The position numbers were made by a program, and so were the translations under genes. Source: JBAWZR01 sp037142915 (GTDB taxonomy: Bacteria; Patescibacteriota; Minisyncoccia; Moranbacterales; UBA1568). From it: a stretch of DNA of 34,351 nt. The stretch spans positions 1-34,351 of the forward strand of contig JBAWZR010000004.1 of assembly GCA_037142915.1 (NCBI GenBank), written 5' to 3'. The notes below the pieces were generated by a model. It was not told the origin of the DNA. It ran no database searches and saw only the letters and a program-made list of their open reading frames with translations. Positions 1 to 9,407 of the stretch are shown piece by piece (the first letter of the stretch is position 1; every line of letters begins with the position of its first letter).

Positions 1-2
1 GT

Positions 3-341
3 ATGAATGAAAATATTTTTCATCAGGATTTGGCTCGTGGCCGGTGGCAACAATTCTCTCTGCTGGAACAAATGGCCAATATCGGGAGTGAAGTGGGGCG
101 AGCTATTACTGCGCGCGAACAAGGGAAAGAAGAGCGAGCCATTGCCGCAAGTTATCGAGCCTTGGAATTGTTTGACTTGTCGTTAGATGATCCGAAACTT
201 CGGCATCGCCTGAAGGAAATCGCCCGGGCACGAGAGTGCTTTGCTGATTTTTTCTTCGGTGAAAACGAGTACAATTTTACCGCCGAATGGTGGCAGAAAT
301 ACTTCCTCGATTTCGCCATCGCCGCACGACAATCGCGGTAG
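3..341 (+). CDS. Small helical hypothetical protein
   Basis: A 112-residue soluble protein, apparently complete from an ATG at base 3; the upstream context is cut by the window. It is mostly predicted helix, with a charged centre (EQGKEERAIAASYRALELFDLSLDD) around residues 40-63 and an aromatic-rich end (AEWWQKYFLDFAIAARQSR). There is no signal peptide, membrane segment or catalytic motif that I can name. The last codons run into sequence resembling the tail of the dispersed palindromes (…GGAATGACA just after the stop), so its natural C-terminus may have been altered by a repeat. Similar short proteins occur in CPR genomes, but I cannot give a function. Confidence 0.6.
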   Translation: MNENIFHQDLARGRWQQFSLLEQMANIGSEVGRAITAREQGKEERAIAASYRALELFDLSLDDPKLRHRLKEIARARECFADFFFGENEYNFTAEWWQKYFLDFAIAARQSR

Positions 342-374
342 GAATGACATTTTTTTGGACGCTCCTTAGCGCGC

Positions 375-408
375 CCCTTTCCTTTGACGGAAGGGGGTTT
401 TGGTTGTA
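375..408 (+). repeat. 34-bp direct repeat, copy 1
   Basis: Identical over 34 bases to 1325-1358. It contains an imperfect inverted repeat (CCCTTTCC…GGAAGGG). The two copies lie immediately before and after the ATPase/DUF4325 gene pair, about 950 bp apart, in the same orientation. Confidence 0.8.
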
Positions 409-418
409 GAGTAGAGGT

Positions 419-1003
419 ATGAATGATATATCACAACAAGAGCAATTGGTTATTCAGTGGTTGAAATCTAACCTGGAAGTCATCCGTCTTCCGGATGATT
501 TGTATTGCCAAACGCGAGAAGTATTTCAGACACGATTAGAAAGAATGCTCAATGAATTGTTAGAGAATCAAGAAATTACCGATGATCAATCGTATCTTAT
601 TTCTGCGATGGTGGGTGAGATTGGCAACAATTCTTTCGATCATAATGTTGGTAATTGGCGGGATATTATGGGAATATTTTTTTCTTATTCTTTCGCTGAA
701 GGAAAGTTTCAGGCAGTATTGGCCGACCGCGGGCAGGGAGTCCTAAAGACACTTCGGCAAGTTCGCCCCAGTCTCGCGAATGATAGAGATGCTCTGCTTG
801 CAGCTTTTACAGAGAAGCTTTCCGGACGAGCACCAGAAAATCGAGGGAATGGTTTGAAATTCGTACGAACTGGAGTGAACTCAAATCATTTTCATCTGAC
901 TTTTCTATCAGGGAATGCACGCGCGGAGATTAATGATGTTATGGAAATTACAGAGAATAAAGAGGACGGAGTGTTGGGATGTTTGGCAATACTTTCTCTC
1001 TAA
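419..1003 (+). CDS. GHKL (HATPase_c) family ATP-binding protein
   Basis: A 194-residue protein with the HSP90/histidine-kinase-type ATP fold. Visible motifs are an N box (GEIGNNSFDHN, residues 66-76), a G1-type loop (ADRGQGVL, 102-109) and a G2-type loop (ENRGNGL, 140-146). There is no sensor, dimerisation-phosphoacceptor or membrane segment, so it resembles stand-alone anti-sigma-factor-type kinases rather than a full sensor kinase. It overlaps the following STAS-like gene by 25 nt. A GHKL ATPase beside a STAS-like protein recalls RsbW/RsbV partner switching, but no sigma factor is nearby and the role is inferred. Residues 1-55 are helical and unassigned. Confidence 0.82.
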   Translation: MNDISQQEQLVIQWLKSNLEVIRLPDDLYCQTREVFQTRLERMLNELLENQEITDDQSYLISAMVGEIGNNSFDHNVGNWRDIMGIFFSYSFAEGKFQAVLADRGQGVLKTLRQVRPSLANDRDALLAAFTEKLSGRAPENRGNGLKFVRTGVNSNHFHLTFLSGNARAEINDVMEITENKEDGVLGCLAILSL

Positions 1004-1281
1004 AAATTATGCTTATACAAGTAAAAAAATTCGGAGATATTTTGGTTTCTCGTCCATCAGGCAAGGAAGCTTTTTTGGCTGCAAAAAGCTCACTCCTTCG
1101 AGATGTAGATGTCAGTGAGCTGATTGATTTGGACTTTGATGGCGTGCGAGTGTTGACACCATCGTGGGCGGATGAGTTTATCACGCCGATCAAAAATGAA
1201 TTTCGAAATGTGCAGCTTTTGAATGTCACCAATGCTTCTGTCAAAGCGACTTTGGCGACCCTCGCGGAGTTTTCTGAGTAG
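979..1281 (+). CDS. STAS-like DUF4325 protein
   Basis: A 100-residue protein. The pattern LDFDGVRVLTPSWADEFI (about residues 51-68) is characteristic of the STAS-like DUF4325 family, which usually accompanies GHKL ATPases or DNA-binding proteins. GGAG at 968-971, 7 nt before the ATG at 979, supports this start, which lies inside the upstream ATPase gene. An alternative ATG at 1009 gives MLIQVKKFGDIL, which fits the domain boundary. It is probably translationally coupled to the ATPase. By analogy with SpoIIAA/RsbV it may be that protein's partner or substrate, but DUF4325 biochemistry is not well established. Confidence 0.8.
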   Translation: MFGNTFSLKIMLIQVKKFGDILVSRPSGKEAFLAAKSSLLRDVDVSELIDLDFDGVRVLTPSWADEFITPIKNEFRNVQLLNVTNASVKATLATLAEFSE

Positions 1282-1324
1282 AAGTTGTATTTTTTTAAGC
1301 TTCTCTGCATCTTATTTATCAATA

Positions 1325-1358
1325 CCCTTTCCTTTGACGGAAGGGGGTTTTGGTTGTA
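1325..1358 (+). repeat. 34-bp direct repeat, copy 2
   Basis: Second copy of the element at 375-408, identical over 34 bases and in direct orientation, just downstream of the DUF4325 gene. Confidence 0.8.
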
Positions 1359-1406
1359 CACTCAAGGAAGTGTAGGAGCCTCTTTGAAGGGATTTTTTGT
1401 GTTTTC

Positions 1407-1445
1407 TCCCTCTCCTGAGATGAGGAGAGGGAAGGGGTGAGGTTG
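1407..1445 (+). repeat. Palindromic element family A, copy 1 (intergenic)
   Basis: Core CCCTCTCCTGAGATGAGGAGAGGG is an inverted repeat, followed by the family tail GGGGTGAGGTTG. It lies between the 34-bp repeat and secA, about 20 nt before the secA start, where it could form a hairpin in the secA leader. Related copies lie at 7163-7202, 7386-7427, 24601-24658, 27051-27109 and 27634-27677, all inside genes. Confidence 0.85.
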
Positions 1446-1465
1446 AACTTTATTTTACATCTCTT

Positions 1466-4120
<2,655 letters not shown>

Positions 4121-4140
4121 TTTTTGAGCGCGCGTAGGGT

Positions 4141-4169
4141 TTGACATTCGTCTAATATTCGTCTATAAT
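4141..4169 (+). promoter_or_regulatory. Sigma-70-type promoter for the Fic-to-queA operon
   Basis: TTGACA at 4141-4146 and TATAAT at 4164-4169 are separated by exactly 17 nt, a consensus match. Transcription would start near 4176. This excludes the upstream GTG at 4170 as the fic start and leaves ATG 4197 with a leader of only about 20 nt. Confidence 0.85.
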
Positions 4170-4196
4170 GTGTCTATAAGCCTTATCAGCGAATGT

Positions 4197-5225
4197 ATGT
4201 TTCATCCAAAATATACCATAACCAATAAGCTTCTCGGCAATATCAAGCGCGTAGCGGAAATTGTCACAGAACTTAATAGCCGGAGTTTTTCCAAGGTGGT
4301 GCTTTTGGAAATGGAGCGCCGCGCTAGGGAAATATCAGCCTATTCTTCCACGAGTATTGAAGGTAATCCCTTGCCATTGACTGATGTCAAAAGGATACTT
4401 AAAAACAAGCCGGAATATACTCGTGATTCTGAGAAAGAAGTGCTGAATTATAACAAGGCTTTAATTGAACTGAACGAGTTAATTAAAACGGAAAAAGTTT
4501 CTCTCACTATCGATTGGTTGGAAAAAATTCAAAAAATGGTTACTGATGGTCTTATCGAAAAACATCGCGGAGGATACATTCGTAAGGAACCGGTTTTTGT
4601 AAATGATCCGAGAATTACGCAAACGATATATTGGCCACCGGATCATCAGGATGTAGCGCCTTTGTTGAATGGTCTGTTTGAATTTTTGGACAAAAATACC
4701 CAATTAATTGACCCATTGATTTTGGCCGGTGTTTTTCATAAGCAATTCGTGGTCGTTCACCCGTTTATTGATGGCAACGGACGTACGGCTCGGCTGGCTA
4801 CCAAAGTACTTCTCGCTCATATGGGACTTGATACGTTTAACTTATTCAGCTTTGAAAATTATTATAACCAGAATGTAACCCGCTATTTCCAGGAAGTGGG
4901 ATTATTGGGAAATTATTACGACCTGAAGGATCACATTGATTTTACCTCTTGGCTGGAATATTTTACCGATGGAATTATCGATGAACTTCTTCGGGTAGAA
5001 AAAGAATTGGAGAAAGAGACAACTAGTCCAGAGACGGCACTGAAAGAATATCATCAAAAAATAATCACCCATATCAAAGAAAAAGGCTTCATTACGGACA
5101 AAGATTATTCCGAACTGACCGATCGCGCCAGACCGACGAGAAATCTGGATTTCCGAAAACTTATCGAGTTGGGAATAATTGTGAAAGTTGGTCAGAGTAA
5201 AGCGACGTATTATAAGTTGAAGTAA
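4197..5225 (+). CDS. Fic/DOC family protein (class II-type)
   Basis: A 342-residue Fic protein. The catalytic motif HPFIDGNGRTAR (about residues 188-199) is intact; in the family its His is the general base for AMP transfer from ATP to a target hydroxyl. An N-terminal inhibitory motif of the [S/T]xxxE[G/N] type, STSIEG, lies at about residues 51-56 and would place it in the self-inhibited class II. Residues beyond about 265 look like a winged-helix C-terminal domain (EYHQKIITHIKEKGFITDKDYSEL…), common in stand-alone Fic proteins. The start is set by the promoter at 4141-4169. It is the first gene of a tight operon with two HD proteins, 10 nt before the next gene. Its target is unknown. Confidence 0.92.
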   Translation: MFHPKYTITNKLLGNIKRVAEIVTELNSRSFSKVVLLEMERRAREISAYSSTSIEGNPLPLTDVKRILKNKPEYTRDSEKEVLNYNKALIELNELIKTEKVSLTIDWLEKIQKMVTDGLIEKHRGGYIRKEPVFVNDPRITQTIYWPPDHQDVAPLLNGLFEFLDKNTQLIDPLILAGVFHKQFVVVHPFIDGNGRTARLATKVLLAHMGLDTFNLFSFENYYNQNVTRYFQEVGLLGNYYDLKDHIDFTSWLEYFTDGIIDELLRVEKELEKETTSPETALKEYHQKIITHIKEKGFITDKDYSELTDRARPTRNLDFRKLIELGIIVKVGQSKATYYKLK

Positions 5226-5235
5226 TTTTTGGTGT

Positions 5236-5766
5236 ATGGAAAAAGATGAACAAAAAAAATTGAGTATCTCTTTCGAAAAAGCAGTGCGGTTTTTGGCGAA
5301 ATATATGCCGGTATCGGATGAGAATAGTCGCAAACCAGCTCTCTTTCACGATATTCGTGTGGGTGTGTATTTGTATGAGCATGGATATGGTCAAGACACT
5401 GTTCTGGCCGGTGTGCTGCATGACGCGATTGAGTGGAGTGGGGCGAGTGAGCAATTGGTACGGGATGAGTTTGGCGACGAGGTTGTGAGATTGGTGCTCG
5501 CAAGCACCAAGGATGACTCAATCACTGACGGGAAAGAAAAAACGAAAGAACTCATTCAACGATGTGTGAAAAATGGACAAGAAGCTCTCATCGTAAAAAC
5601 CGCGGACATTCTCGATAGTTTCAAATGGTACTCGAGTCAGAACAATGAAAGCGAGATTCAGTACTGCGTACGAAATGCCAATGCTATCTTGGAGTATAGA
5701 CCAGATGATTTTGACGATAAGATATTTGGTGAATTGAAAGTTTGGCAGGAGAAATTTTCGAAGTAA
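5236..5766 (+). CDS. HD-domain phosphohydrolase (SpoT-hydrolase-like)
   Basis: A 176-residue single-domain protein. LFHDIRVGVYLYEHGYGQDTVLAGVLHDAIEW (about residues 36-67) holds the first metal-binding His and the HD pair. KTADILDSFKW (about 121-131) matches the later KLADRLDN-type Asp of RelA/SpoT hydrolase domains, and FGDEVVRLVLASTK (about 78-91) also fits the ppGpp-hydrolase fold. No synthetase domain is present, so it resembles a small alarmone hydrolase (SAH/Mesh1-like), but the substrate is inferred and other nucleotides are possible. Second gene of the operon, 12 nt before another HD protein. Confidence 0.8.
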   Translation: MEKDEQKKLSISFEKAVRFLAKYMPVSDENSRKPALFHDIRVGVYLYEHGYGQDTVLAGVLHDAIEWSGASEQLVRDEFGDEVVRLVLASTKDDSITDGKEKTKELIQRCVKNGQEALIVKTADILDSFKWYSSQNNESEIQYCVRNANAILEYRPDDFDDKIFGELKVWQEKFSK

Positions 5767-5778
5767 TTTTGAAAAAGT

Positions 5779-6444
5779 ATGAAGATTACTAAAGAGTTGA
5801 TAAAGAAGATAGAACAAGAAGCGCGGAAATATTTCAAGGGAGCAAGTGGATGTCATGACTGGTCGCATGTGGAGCGGGTGCGAGCAACGGCTTTGCGTAT
5901 TGCTCGGACTGAAAAGGTAGACATCGCTATTGTTGAAATATCAGTATTGCTTCACGATATCGGTCGCAAGGAAGAAATGGAAAGCCAGGGTGCGATTTGT
6001 CATGCTGAGAAGGGTGCGGCACTTTCCCGAGAGATCTTGACGAGTTTTGGTTTCGATGCTGAGACAATCGAGGCCGTGGCACATTGCGTGTTAACACATC
6101 GGTATCGTAATCAACGTGTTCCTCAGACCATCGAAGCAAAAGTCTTATTTGACGCGGACAAGATGGATTCCATTGGCGCGATTGGCGTCGCGCGAGATTT
6201 TTTGTTTGCGGGGAATGCTGGATCAAATAATTTGTACACTGGAAATGAGAAACACTTGGCTAAAACGGGCAAGGATTACTCGTATACGAAAGAAGATTCA
6301 GCTATTCTCGAATACGAAGTGAAGTTGAAATATGTGAAAGACAAAATGATGACCAAGACTGGAAAACTTTTTGCTCGCGAGAGACATCTATTCATGAAAC
6401 AGTTTTTCGAACGATTCTGGCAGGAAATAAAAGGGAAGAAATAG
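5779..6444 (+). CDS. HD-domain phosphohydrolase (YedJ-like)
   Basis: A 221-residue HD protein. Motifs are CHDWSHVERV (about residues 25-34), LLHDIGRK (about 57-64, the HD pair), then HAEKGA and AHCVLTHRY histidines, and VLFDADKMDSIGAIGVAR (about 122-139, the distal Asp). This order matches the YedJ group, whose physiological substrate is not settled; some related enzymes act on nucleotides. It is unlike its upstream neighbour, which resembles SpoT, so the two are not a recent duplication. It ends 3 nt before the pyrophosphatase-like gene, suggesting co-translation. Confidence 0.85.
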   Translation: MKITKELIKKIEQEARKYFKGASGCHDWSHVERVRATALRIARTEKVDIAIVEISVLLHDIGRKEEMESQGAICHAEKGAALSREILTSFGFDAETIEAVAHCVLTHRYRNQRVPQTIEAKVLFDADKMDSIGAIGVARDFLFAGNAGSNNLYTGNEKHLAKTGKDYSYTKEDSAILEYEVKLKYVKDKMMTKTGKLFARERHLFMKQFFERFWQEIKGKK

Positions 6445-6447
6445 TTT

Positions 6448-6897
6448 ATGAAAGCTATCATAGAAATGCCGAAGGGTGATATACGGCGACGACACTTGAA
6501 TTACGAGAAGTCAGGGATGATCGATCTCGGACTTATTTTCGATGTTATTCCGGTGAATGATGGGGTGATGCCGGTGGCTTATGGATATATTTCAGGGACA
6601 CTAAATGAAGAAGAAGGGGACGAGGCGGACGTCTTGGTTTTTTCGGAACAAGCATTTGAAGTCGGTCAGGAAGTCGAGGTGGAACTGATCGGATTGATAC
6701 GGCGGGAGGATGGAGATCATAAGGTACTTGCAGTTGATGGGACAAATAAGCGAATACAAGATTGGACGGATGTGCCCAAAGAAGAACGAAAAATTATTGA
6801 AGAGTTTTTTAGCTATCATCACAAAATTACTGCAATCGAAGGTGCCGAAGAGGCGGAGAAATATGTGAATTCTTGTAGAGAAGAAAAAGAAGTATGA
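6448..6897 (+). CDS. Family I inorganic pyrophosphatase-like protein
   Basis: A 149-residue protein with the order of family I soluble pyrophosphatases: MKAIIEMPKGD start, MPVAYGYISGTL (compare PCNYGYI in E. coli Ppa), GDEADVLVFS (compare DGDPVDVLV, metal-binding Asp), REDGDHKVLAVD, and a late FFSYHHKI (compare FFEHYK). It is shorter than E. coli Ppa (about 175 residues). The first Asp region reads EEEGDEAD rather than DGDPLD, so activity is likely but not certain. It shares an ATGA stop/start overlap with queA. A pyrophosphatase fits beside nucleotide hydrolases that may release pyrophosphate. Confidence 0.78.
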   Translation: MKAIIEMPKGDIRRRHLNYEKSGMIDLGLIFDVIPVNDGVMPVAYGYISGTLNEEEGDEADVLVFSEQAFEVGQEVEVELIGLIRREDGDHKVLAVDGTNKRIQDWTDVPKEERKIIEEFFSYHHKITAIEGAEEAEKYVNSCREEKEV

Positions 6898-8099
6898 TTG
6901 ATCTCGAGGAATACGATTATGAATTGCCGGAGGCCTTAATCCGGAAGGTGGGCGTGGAACCGCGGGATAGCTCGCGGTTATTCGTGTACGATATGGCGAC
7001 GGATACGATCACGCACACGCGTTTCTCTGAGTTGGCGAAGTATCTGCCCGAGCAGTCGGTGATGGTATTGAATGCCACCAAAGTCGTGCCGGCGCGGTTG
7101 TGGTTGCGTAAACCAACAGGTGGTAAGATCGAGGTTTTTGTCTTGGCGAATGAGATGAATTCCCCCCTCTCCTGGGCTGAGGAGAGGGAAGGGGTGAGGT
7201 TGAATACAGATGCAATTAAACCTGGATCCCGCATCAAGTGCGGGATGACAAATTCAGAAATTCCTATTCTCGTTGATAGGAAGTGCGAAGTGGGATGGCA
7301 ACTCACTTTCCCCAATGGGGATTATCTGGAAGTGACGCGACAAGAGGAAAATAAATTTTTCGCGAAACTTCATTCTTTTTCAACTCAACCTCACCCCAGT
7401 CCTCTCCTTCGTAAAGGAGAGGGGGAACAAGCGTTGATGAAGTTACTTGATCAGTATGGCGAGACGCCTATTCCGCACTATTTGGAAGATAAACAAGAGA
7501 TAGCGGGGCAAGCAAAAGATGAGAGAGAGCAACAACTCCGCAAGCGTTATCAGACAATCTTTGCACGGTCGGGGGCATCGGTTGCCGCACCGACGGCTTC
7601 GCTCCACTTCACTCAAGAAGTTTTTAATTCACTGGATGCGAAACAAATAGAAAGAGTAGAAGTGACTTTGAATGTAGGTCTGGGGACATTTGCGCCACTG
7701 CGTGAGGAAAACTTCACGACTGGAAAATTGCATACGGAATATATCGAGGTATCAAAAACAACGGCGAATATAATAAATGAAGCGAAACAGTCGAAGCAAA
7801 ACATCGTAGCAGTCGGCACGACCGCTCTTCGGACGATCGAAAGCGTGGCGCAACGAGGCGATGGAAAAATGGTGGCGTATGAGGGTAAGACGGATATTTT
7901 CATTTACCCGCCCTATCAATTTCAAATAGCAGATAGTCTCGTGACGAATTTTCACTTACCCAAGAGTTCGCTGATGCTATTGGTGGACGCTTTTCTTCAA
8001 CACAAGCACGCCAAGAGGAATATTCAAGCCCTGTATCAGGAGGCCATTCGCGAAGGGTATGCGTTTTATTCTTTCGGGGACAGTATGCTTATTCTTTAA
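6894..8099 (+). CDS. queA: tRNA preQ1 ribosyltransferase-isomerase QueA, with in-frame repeats
   Basis: Transfers and isomerises the ribosyl part of S-adenosylmethionine onto preQ1-modified tRNA to give epoxyqueuosine. Family marks include the start YDYELPEALIRKVGVEPRDSSRLFVYD, VMVLNATKVVPARLW, GASVAAPTASLHFT, VTLNVGLGTFAPLR and a C-terminal HLPKSSLMLLVDAF. At 401 residues it is about 50 longer than usual (about 340-350). The excess matches three dispersed palindromes read in frame: family A at 7163-7202, family B at 7221-7250 and inverted family A at 7386-7427. The catalytic segments are undisturbed. The start overlaps the pyrophosphatase stop as ATGA. It ends 55 nt before tRNA-Ala. Confidence 0.95.
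   Translation: MIDLEEYDYELPEALIRKVGVEPRDSSRLFVYDMATDTITHTRFSELAKYLPEQSVMVLNATKVVPARLWLRKPTGGKIEVFVLANEMNSPLSWAEEREGVRLNTDAIKPGSRIKCGMTNSEIPILVDRKCEVGWQLTFPNGDYLEVTRQEENKFFAKLHSFSTQPHPSPLLRKGEGEQALMKLLDQYGETPIPHYLEDKQEIAGQAKDEREQQLRKRYQTIFARSGASVAAPTASLHFTQEVFNSLDAKQIERVEVTLNVGLGTFAPLREENFTTGKLHTEYIEVSKTTANIINEAKQSKQNIVAVGTTALRTIESVAQRGDGKMVAYEGKTDIFIYPPYQFQIADSLVTNFHLPKSSLMLLVDAFLQHKHAKRNIQALYQEAIREGYAFYSFGDSMLIL
7163..7202 (+). repeat. Palindromic element family A, copy 2 (inside queA)
   Basis: CCCTCTCCTGGGCTGAGGAGAGGG plus the GGGGTGAGGTTG tail, read in frame as SPLSWAEEREGVRL within QueA. Confidence 0.85.
7221..7250 (+). repeat. Palindromic element family B, copy 1 (inside queA)
   Basis: CCTGGATCCCGCATCAAGTG followed by CGGGATGACA; the arms GATCCCGCA and TGCGGGATG pair imperfectly. 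The inverse orientation recurs at 29141-29170. In queA it encodes PGSRIKCGMT. Confidence 0.85.
7386..7427 (-). repeat. Palindromic element family A, copy 3 (inverted, inside queA)
   Basis: Reverse-orientation copy: CAACCTCACCCC tail first, then CCTCTCCTTC/GTAAAGGAGAGG arms. Read in frame as QPHPSPLLRKGEGE in QueA. Confidence 0.85.
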
Positions 8100-8154
8100 G
8101 TCGCAGCTTGATTTTTTCGGGTAAATAGGATAGATTGGAAGAGTTAGTTTGTCA

Positions 8155-8225
8155 GGGCCTATAGTCTAGTGGTAGAACGGTGCATTCGCATTGCACAGGC
8201 GGCAGTTCGATTCTGCCTAGGTCCA
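8155..8225 (+). tRNA. tRNA-Ala (anticodon CGC)
   Basis: A cloverleaf can be drawn by hand. The acceptor GGGCCTA pairs with TAGGTCC, including a G3·U70 wobble, the known alanine identity element. The anticodon stem GTGCA/TGCAC is perfect with loop TTCGCAT (anticodon CGC, codon GCG). The T arm is GGCAG/CTGCC with loop TTCGATT. The D stem (GTCT…AGAAC) has one mismatch. Discriminator is A and CCA is not encoded. A terminator follows 15 nt later. Confidence 0.93.
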
Positions 8226-8239
8226 CATTGAAAAAATAG

Positions 8240-8268
8240 AGGCTTTCGAGAGCCTGTTTTTTGTTTTT
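8240..8268 (+). terminator. Rho-independent terminator after tRNA-Ala
   Basis: AGGCT (8240-8244), loop TTCGAG, AGCCT (8251-8255), then G and a T-rich run GTTTTTTGTTTTT. Confidence 0.8.
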
Positions 8269-8271
8269 AGC

Positions 8272-8299
8272 TTGACAAACTCCTCAAAAGGTGTATACT
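8272..8299 (+). promoter_or_regulatory. Promoter of the DGR variable-protein gene
   Basis: TTGACA at 8272-8277 and TATACT at 8294-8299, spacer 16 nt. It lies directly after the tRNA terminator. A start near 8306 gives a leader of about 190 nt before the variable-protein ATG. Confidence 0.8.
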
Positions 8300-8345
8300 A
8301 AAAAGTCAGTTCCTTAAAAAGAGAGAAGCGTAGAAATTTTAGAAA

Positions 8346-8417
8346 TTTGCCGTGGCACCGAGTTTCCGAGTCGAAAACTGGGTATTTCCGTGCCATGGCA
8401 AACTTGAGTCCGTCAAG
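8346..8417 (+). promoter_or_regulatory. Structured 5' leader of the DGR variable protein
   Basis: TTTGCCGTGGCAC (8346-8358) pairs with GTGCCATGGCAAA (8390-8402), a 13-bp stem with one G·U. Inside lies a 5-bp stem AGTTT/AAACT (8361-8365 with 8375-8379). Next comes CTTGA/TCAAG (8403-8407 with 8413-8417, 5-nt loop). A hairpin ATTGA-GAAA-TCAAT lies near 8454-8467, before the SD. I do not recognise a known riboswitch or ribozyme class. It could be a regulatory leader or a DGR-associated RNA. Confidence 0.6.
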
Positions 8418-8494
8418 AAGCCCGCTGGCAATCACTTAGGTATATTTGAGATGATTGAGAAATCAATTGTGGGGAATATACTCGGAGAATAGTC

Positions 8495-9199
8495 ATGAGT
8501 AAAAATAAGAGAGCTTATGCTGCTGAGCAAAAAGCAGCCGGTCAAATTGCCGCCTTCATCTTAGAGTTGTTGAAATTCAAGGAAGAGGAAGGAGTGACTG
8601 ATGAGGAGTTTTACAGGCGATTATACGCCGAAGATGGTAGCTCGTCTCGCAGGGCGTTTATTGCCGGAGCGAAAACGGTAACTGCCGCAAGGGTAGTACC
8701 ACTTGAAACGCCGTTTCTGAAGCAGTTGTTTGTTAACGAGGTGATCACCATCGCGCCAACAGATGGTCGTGGAACAATCGCTCAGGCGAAAGATGTTTTT
8801 GCAAGCGGTATTGATTCCGATTTTACGAATTGGAATCTCAACCATTGCTCATCGTCTACGCAGGCAATACCGGTGATCGTTGCCGAACAGACCAATGACG
8901 GCACTTTCATGGAGATATTCGGGAGTGTTGGCAATTTGGAAAAGTTACATTTCACGCAACATCAAATCATCAATTTTGCGCAAGAGCATAGACAGGAACT
9001 TCGCCAAGGAGGATATGGAACATTTTTCCCTTTCAAGAAAGATAAAACCAAATCAATCTATGCTCCGGAGAACGGTTTCGTCGCGAACGTCGGCGTGTAC
9101 TCCGATGGTCTGAGCGTGCGCGTCGACGCACTGTCGAGTGACTTTGTATGGTATGCCGAGTGCTGCCGCCGTTTCGTGTTCCCGCAACTGACCATTTGA
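8495..9199 (+). CDS. DGR variable protein (diversified C-terminus)
   Basis: A 234-residue protein whose last 39 or so residues are encoded by the variable repeat (9076-9189). GGAG at 8484-8487, 7 nt upstream, supports the ATG. The N-terminus is charged and helical (residues 1-60); there is no signal peptide or membrane segment, so a cytosolic location is suggested. Residues 60-185 carry no motif I recognise. The C-terminus runs VGVYSDGLSVRV…FVWYAECCRRFVFPQL. DGR variable proteins commonly display diversified residues on a C-type-lectin-type fold; that fold is plausible but cannot be confirmed by eye. Compared with the template, the changed residues are N to G, S, R, D, S, F, Y and R, plus Y to C and S to A. 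The ligand is unknown. Confidence 0.93.
   Translation: MSKNKRAYAAEQKAAGQIAAFILELLKFKEEEGVTDEEFYRRLYAEDGSSSRRAFIAGAKTVTAARVVPLETPFLKQLFVNEVITIAPTDGRGTIAQAKDVFASGIDSDFTNWNLNHCSSSTQAIPVIVAEQTNDGTFMEIFGSVGNLEKLHFTQHQIINFAQEHRQELRQGGYGTFFPFKKDKTKSIYAPENGFVANVGVYSDGLSVRVDALSSDFVWYAECCRRFVFPQLTI
9076..9189 (+). repeat. DGR variable repeat (VR)
   Basis: 114 bp aligned without gaps to the template at 9521-9634 (offset 445). There are 14 differences, of which 13 are at template adenines: VR 9092, 9093, 9114, 9119, 9120, 9125, 9138, 9143, 9144, 9152, 9162, 9167 and 9168. The exception is 9128 (T in the template, G here). The 21 bases at the 3' end are identical and adenine-poor, as expected of the homing-initiation (IMH) end. 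The next base differs (template C, VR G). Confidence 0.95.
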
Positions 9200-9283
9200 G
9201 TCTTAGCCTTAGACTCTTAGTCACTTAGTCCCTCAGACCCTTTGCCGTGTGATAACATCACATTGCTTGGCAAGTCTGAGGGA
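9198..9283 (+). terminator. Structured region after VR: DGR hairpin and/or terminator
   Basis: A short stem GAGTCT/AGACTC (9198-9203 with 9211-9216) begins within the stop codon. Four copies of CTTAG follow at 6-8 nt spacing (9202, 9208, 9216, 9224). A long stem TCCCTCAGAC/GTCTGAGGGA (9229-9238 with 9274-9283, 10 bp perfect) encloses TTGCC/GGCAA and TGTGAT/ATCACA stems and is followed by ATTTTTATAT. It fits an intrinsic terminator. DGR target sites also commonly need a hairpin just downstream of VR. Confidence 0.75.
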
Positions 9284-9401
9284 TTTTTATATACTACAAA
9301 AGTATTTCATACTGAGTGTTGCGGTTACGGCTTCAGCACTATGAACTATGTGAGGATACGATTGAGAATCTTGTCGGATATGTCTTGCAGGTGAGTGGTT
9401 G

Positions 9402-9407
9402 TATACT
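9402..9407 (+). promoter_or_regulatory. Candidate -10 for the TR transcript
   Basis: TATACT about 115 nt upstream of the template repeat, with no good -35 at standard spacing. It is the best candidate I see for transcription of the TR RNA; weak. The rest of 9284-9520 shows no gene. Confidence 0.3.

Noticed and set aside
948..1361. Long minus-strand open frame opposite the DUF4325 gene
   Set aside because: It is a shadow of the ATPase/DUF4325 genes and the repeat; low-complexity translation with no family resemblance.
375..1445. CRISPR array from the repeated palindromes
   Set aside because: Copies are few, dispersed, in both orientations and partly inside genes; there is no regular spacer pattern and no cas gene.
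4170..4196. GTG start for the Fic protein
   Set aside because: It overlaps the -10 end and precedes the expected transcription start; ATG 4197 gives the usual Fic N-terminus.
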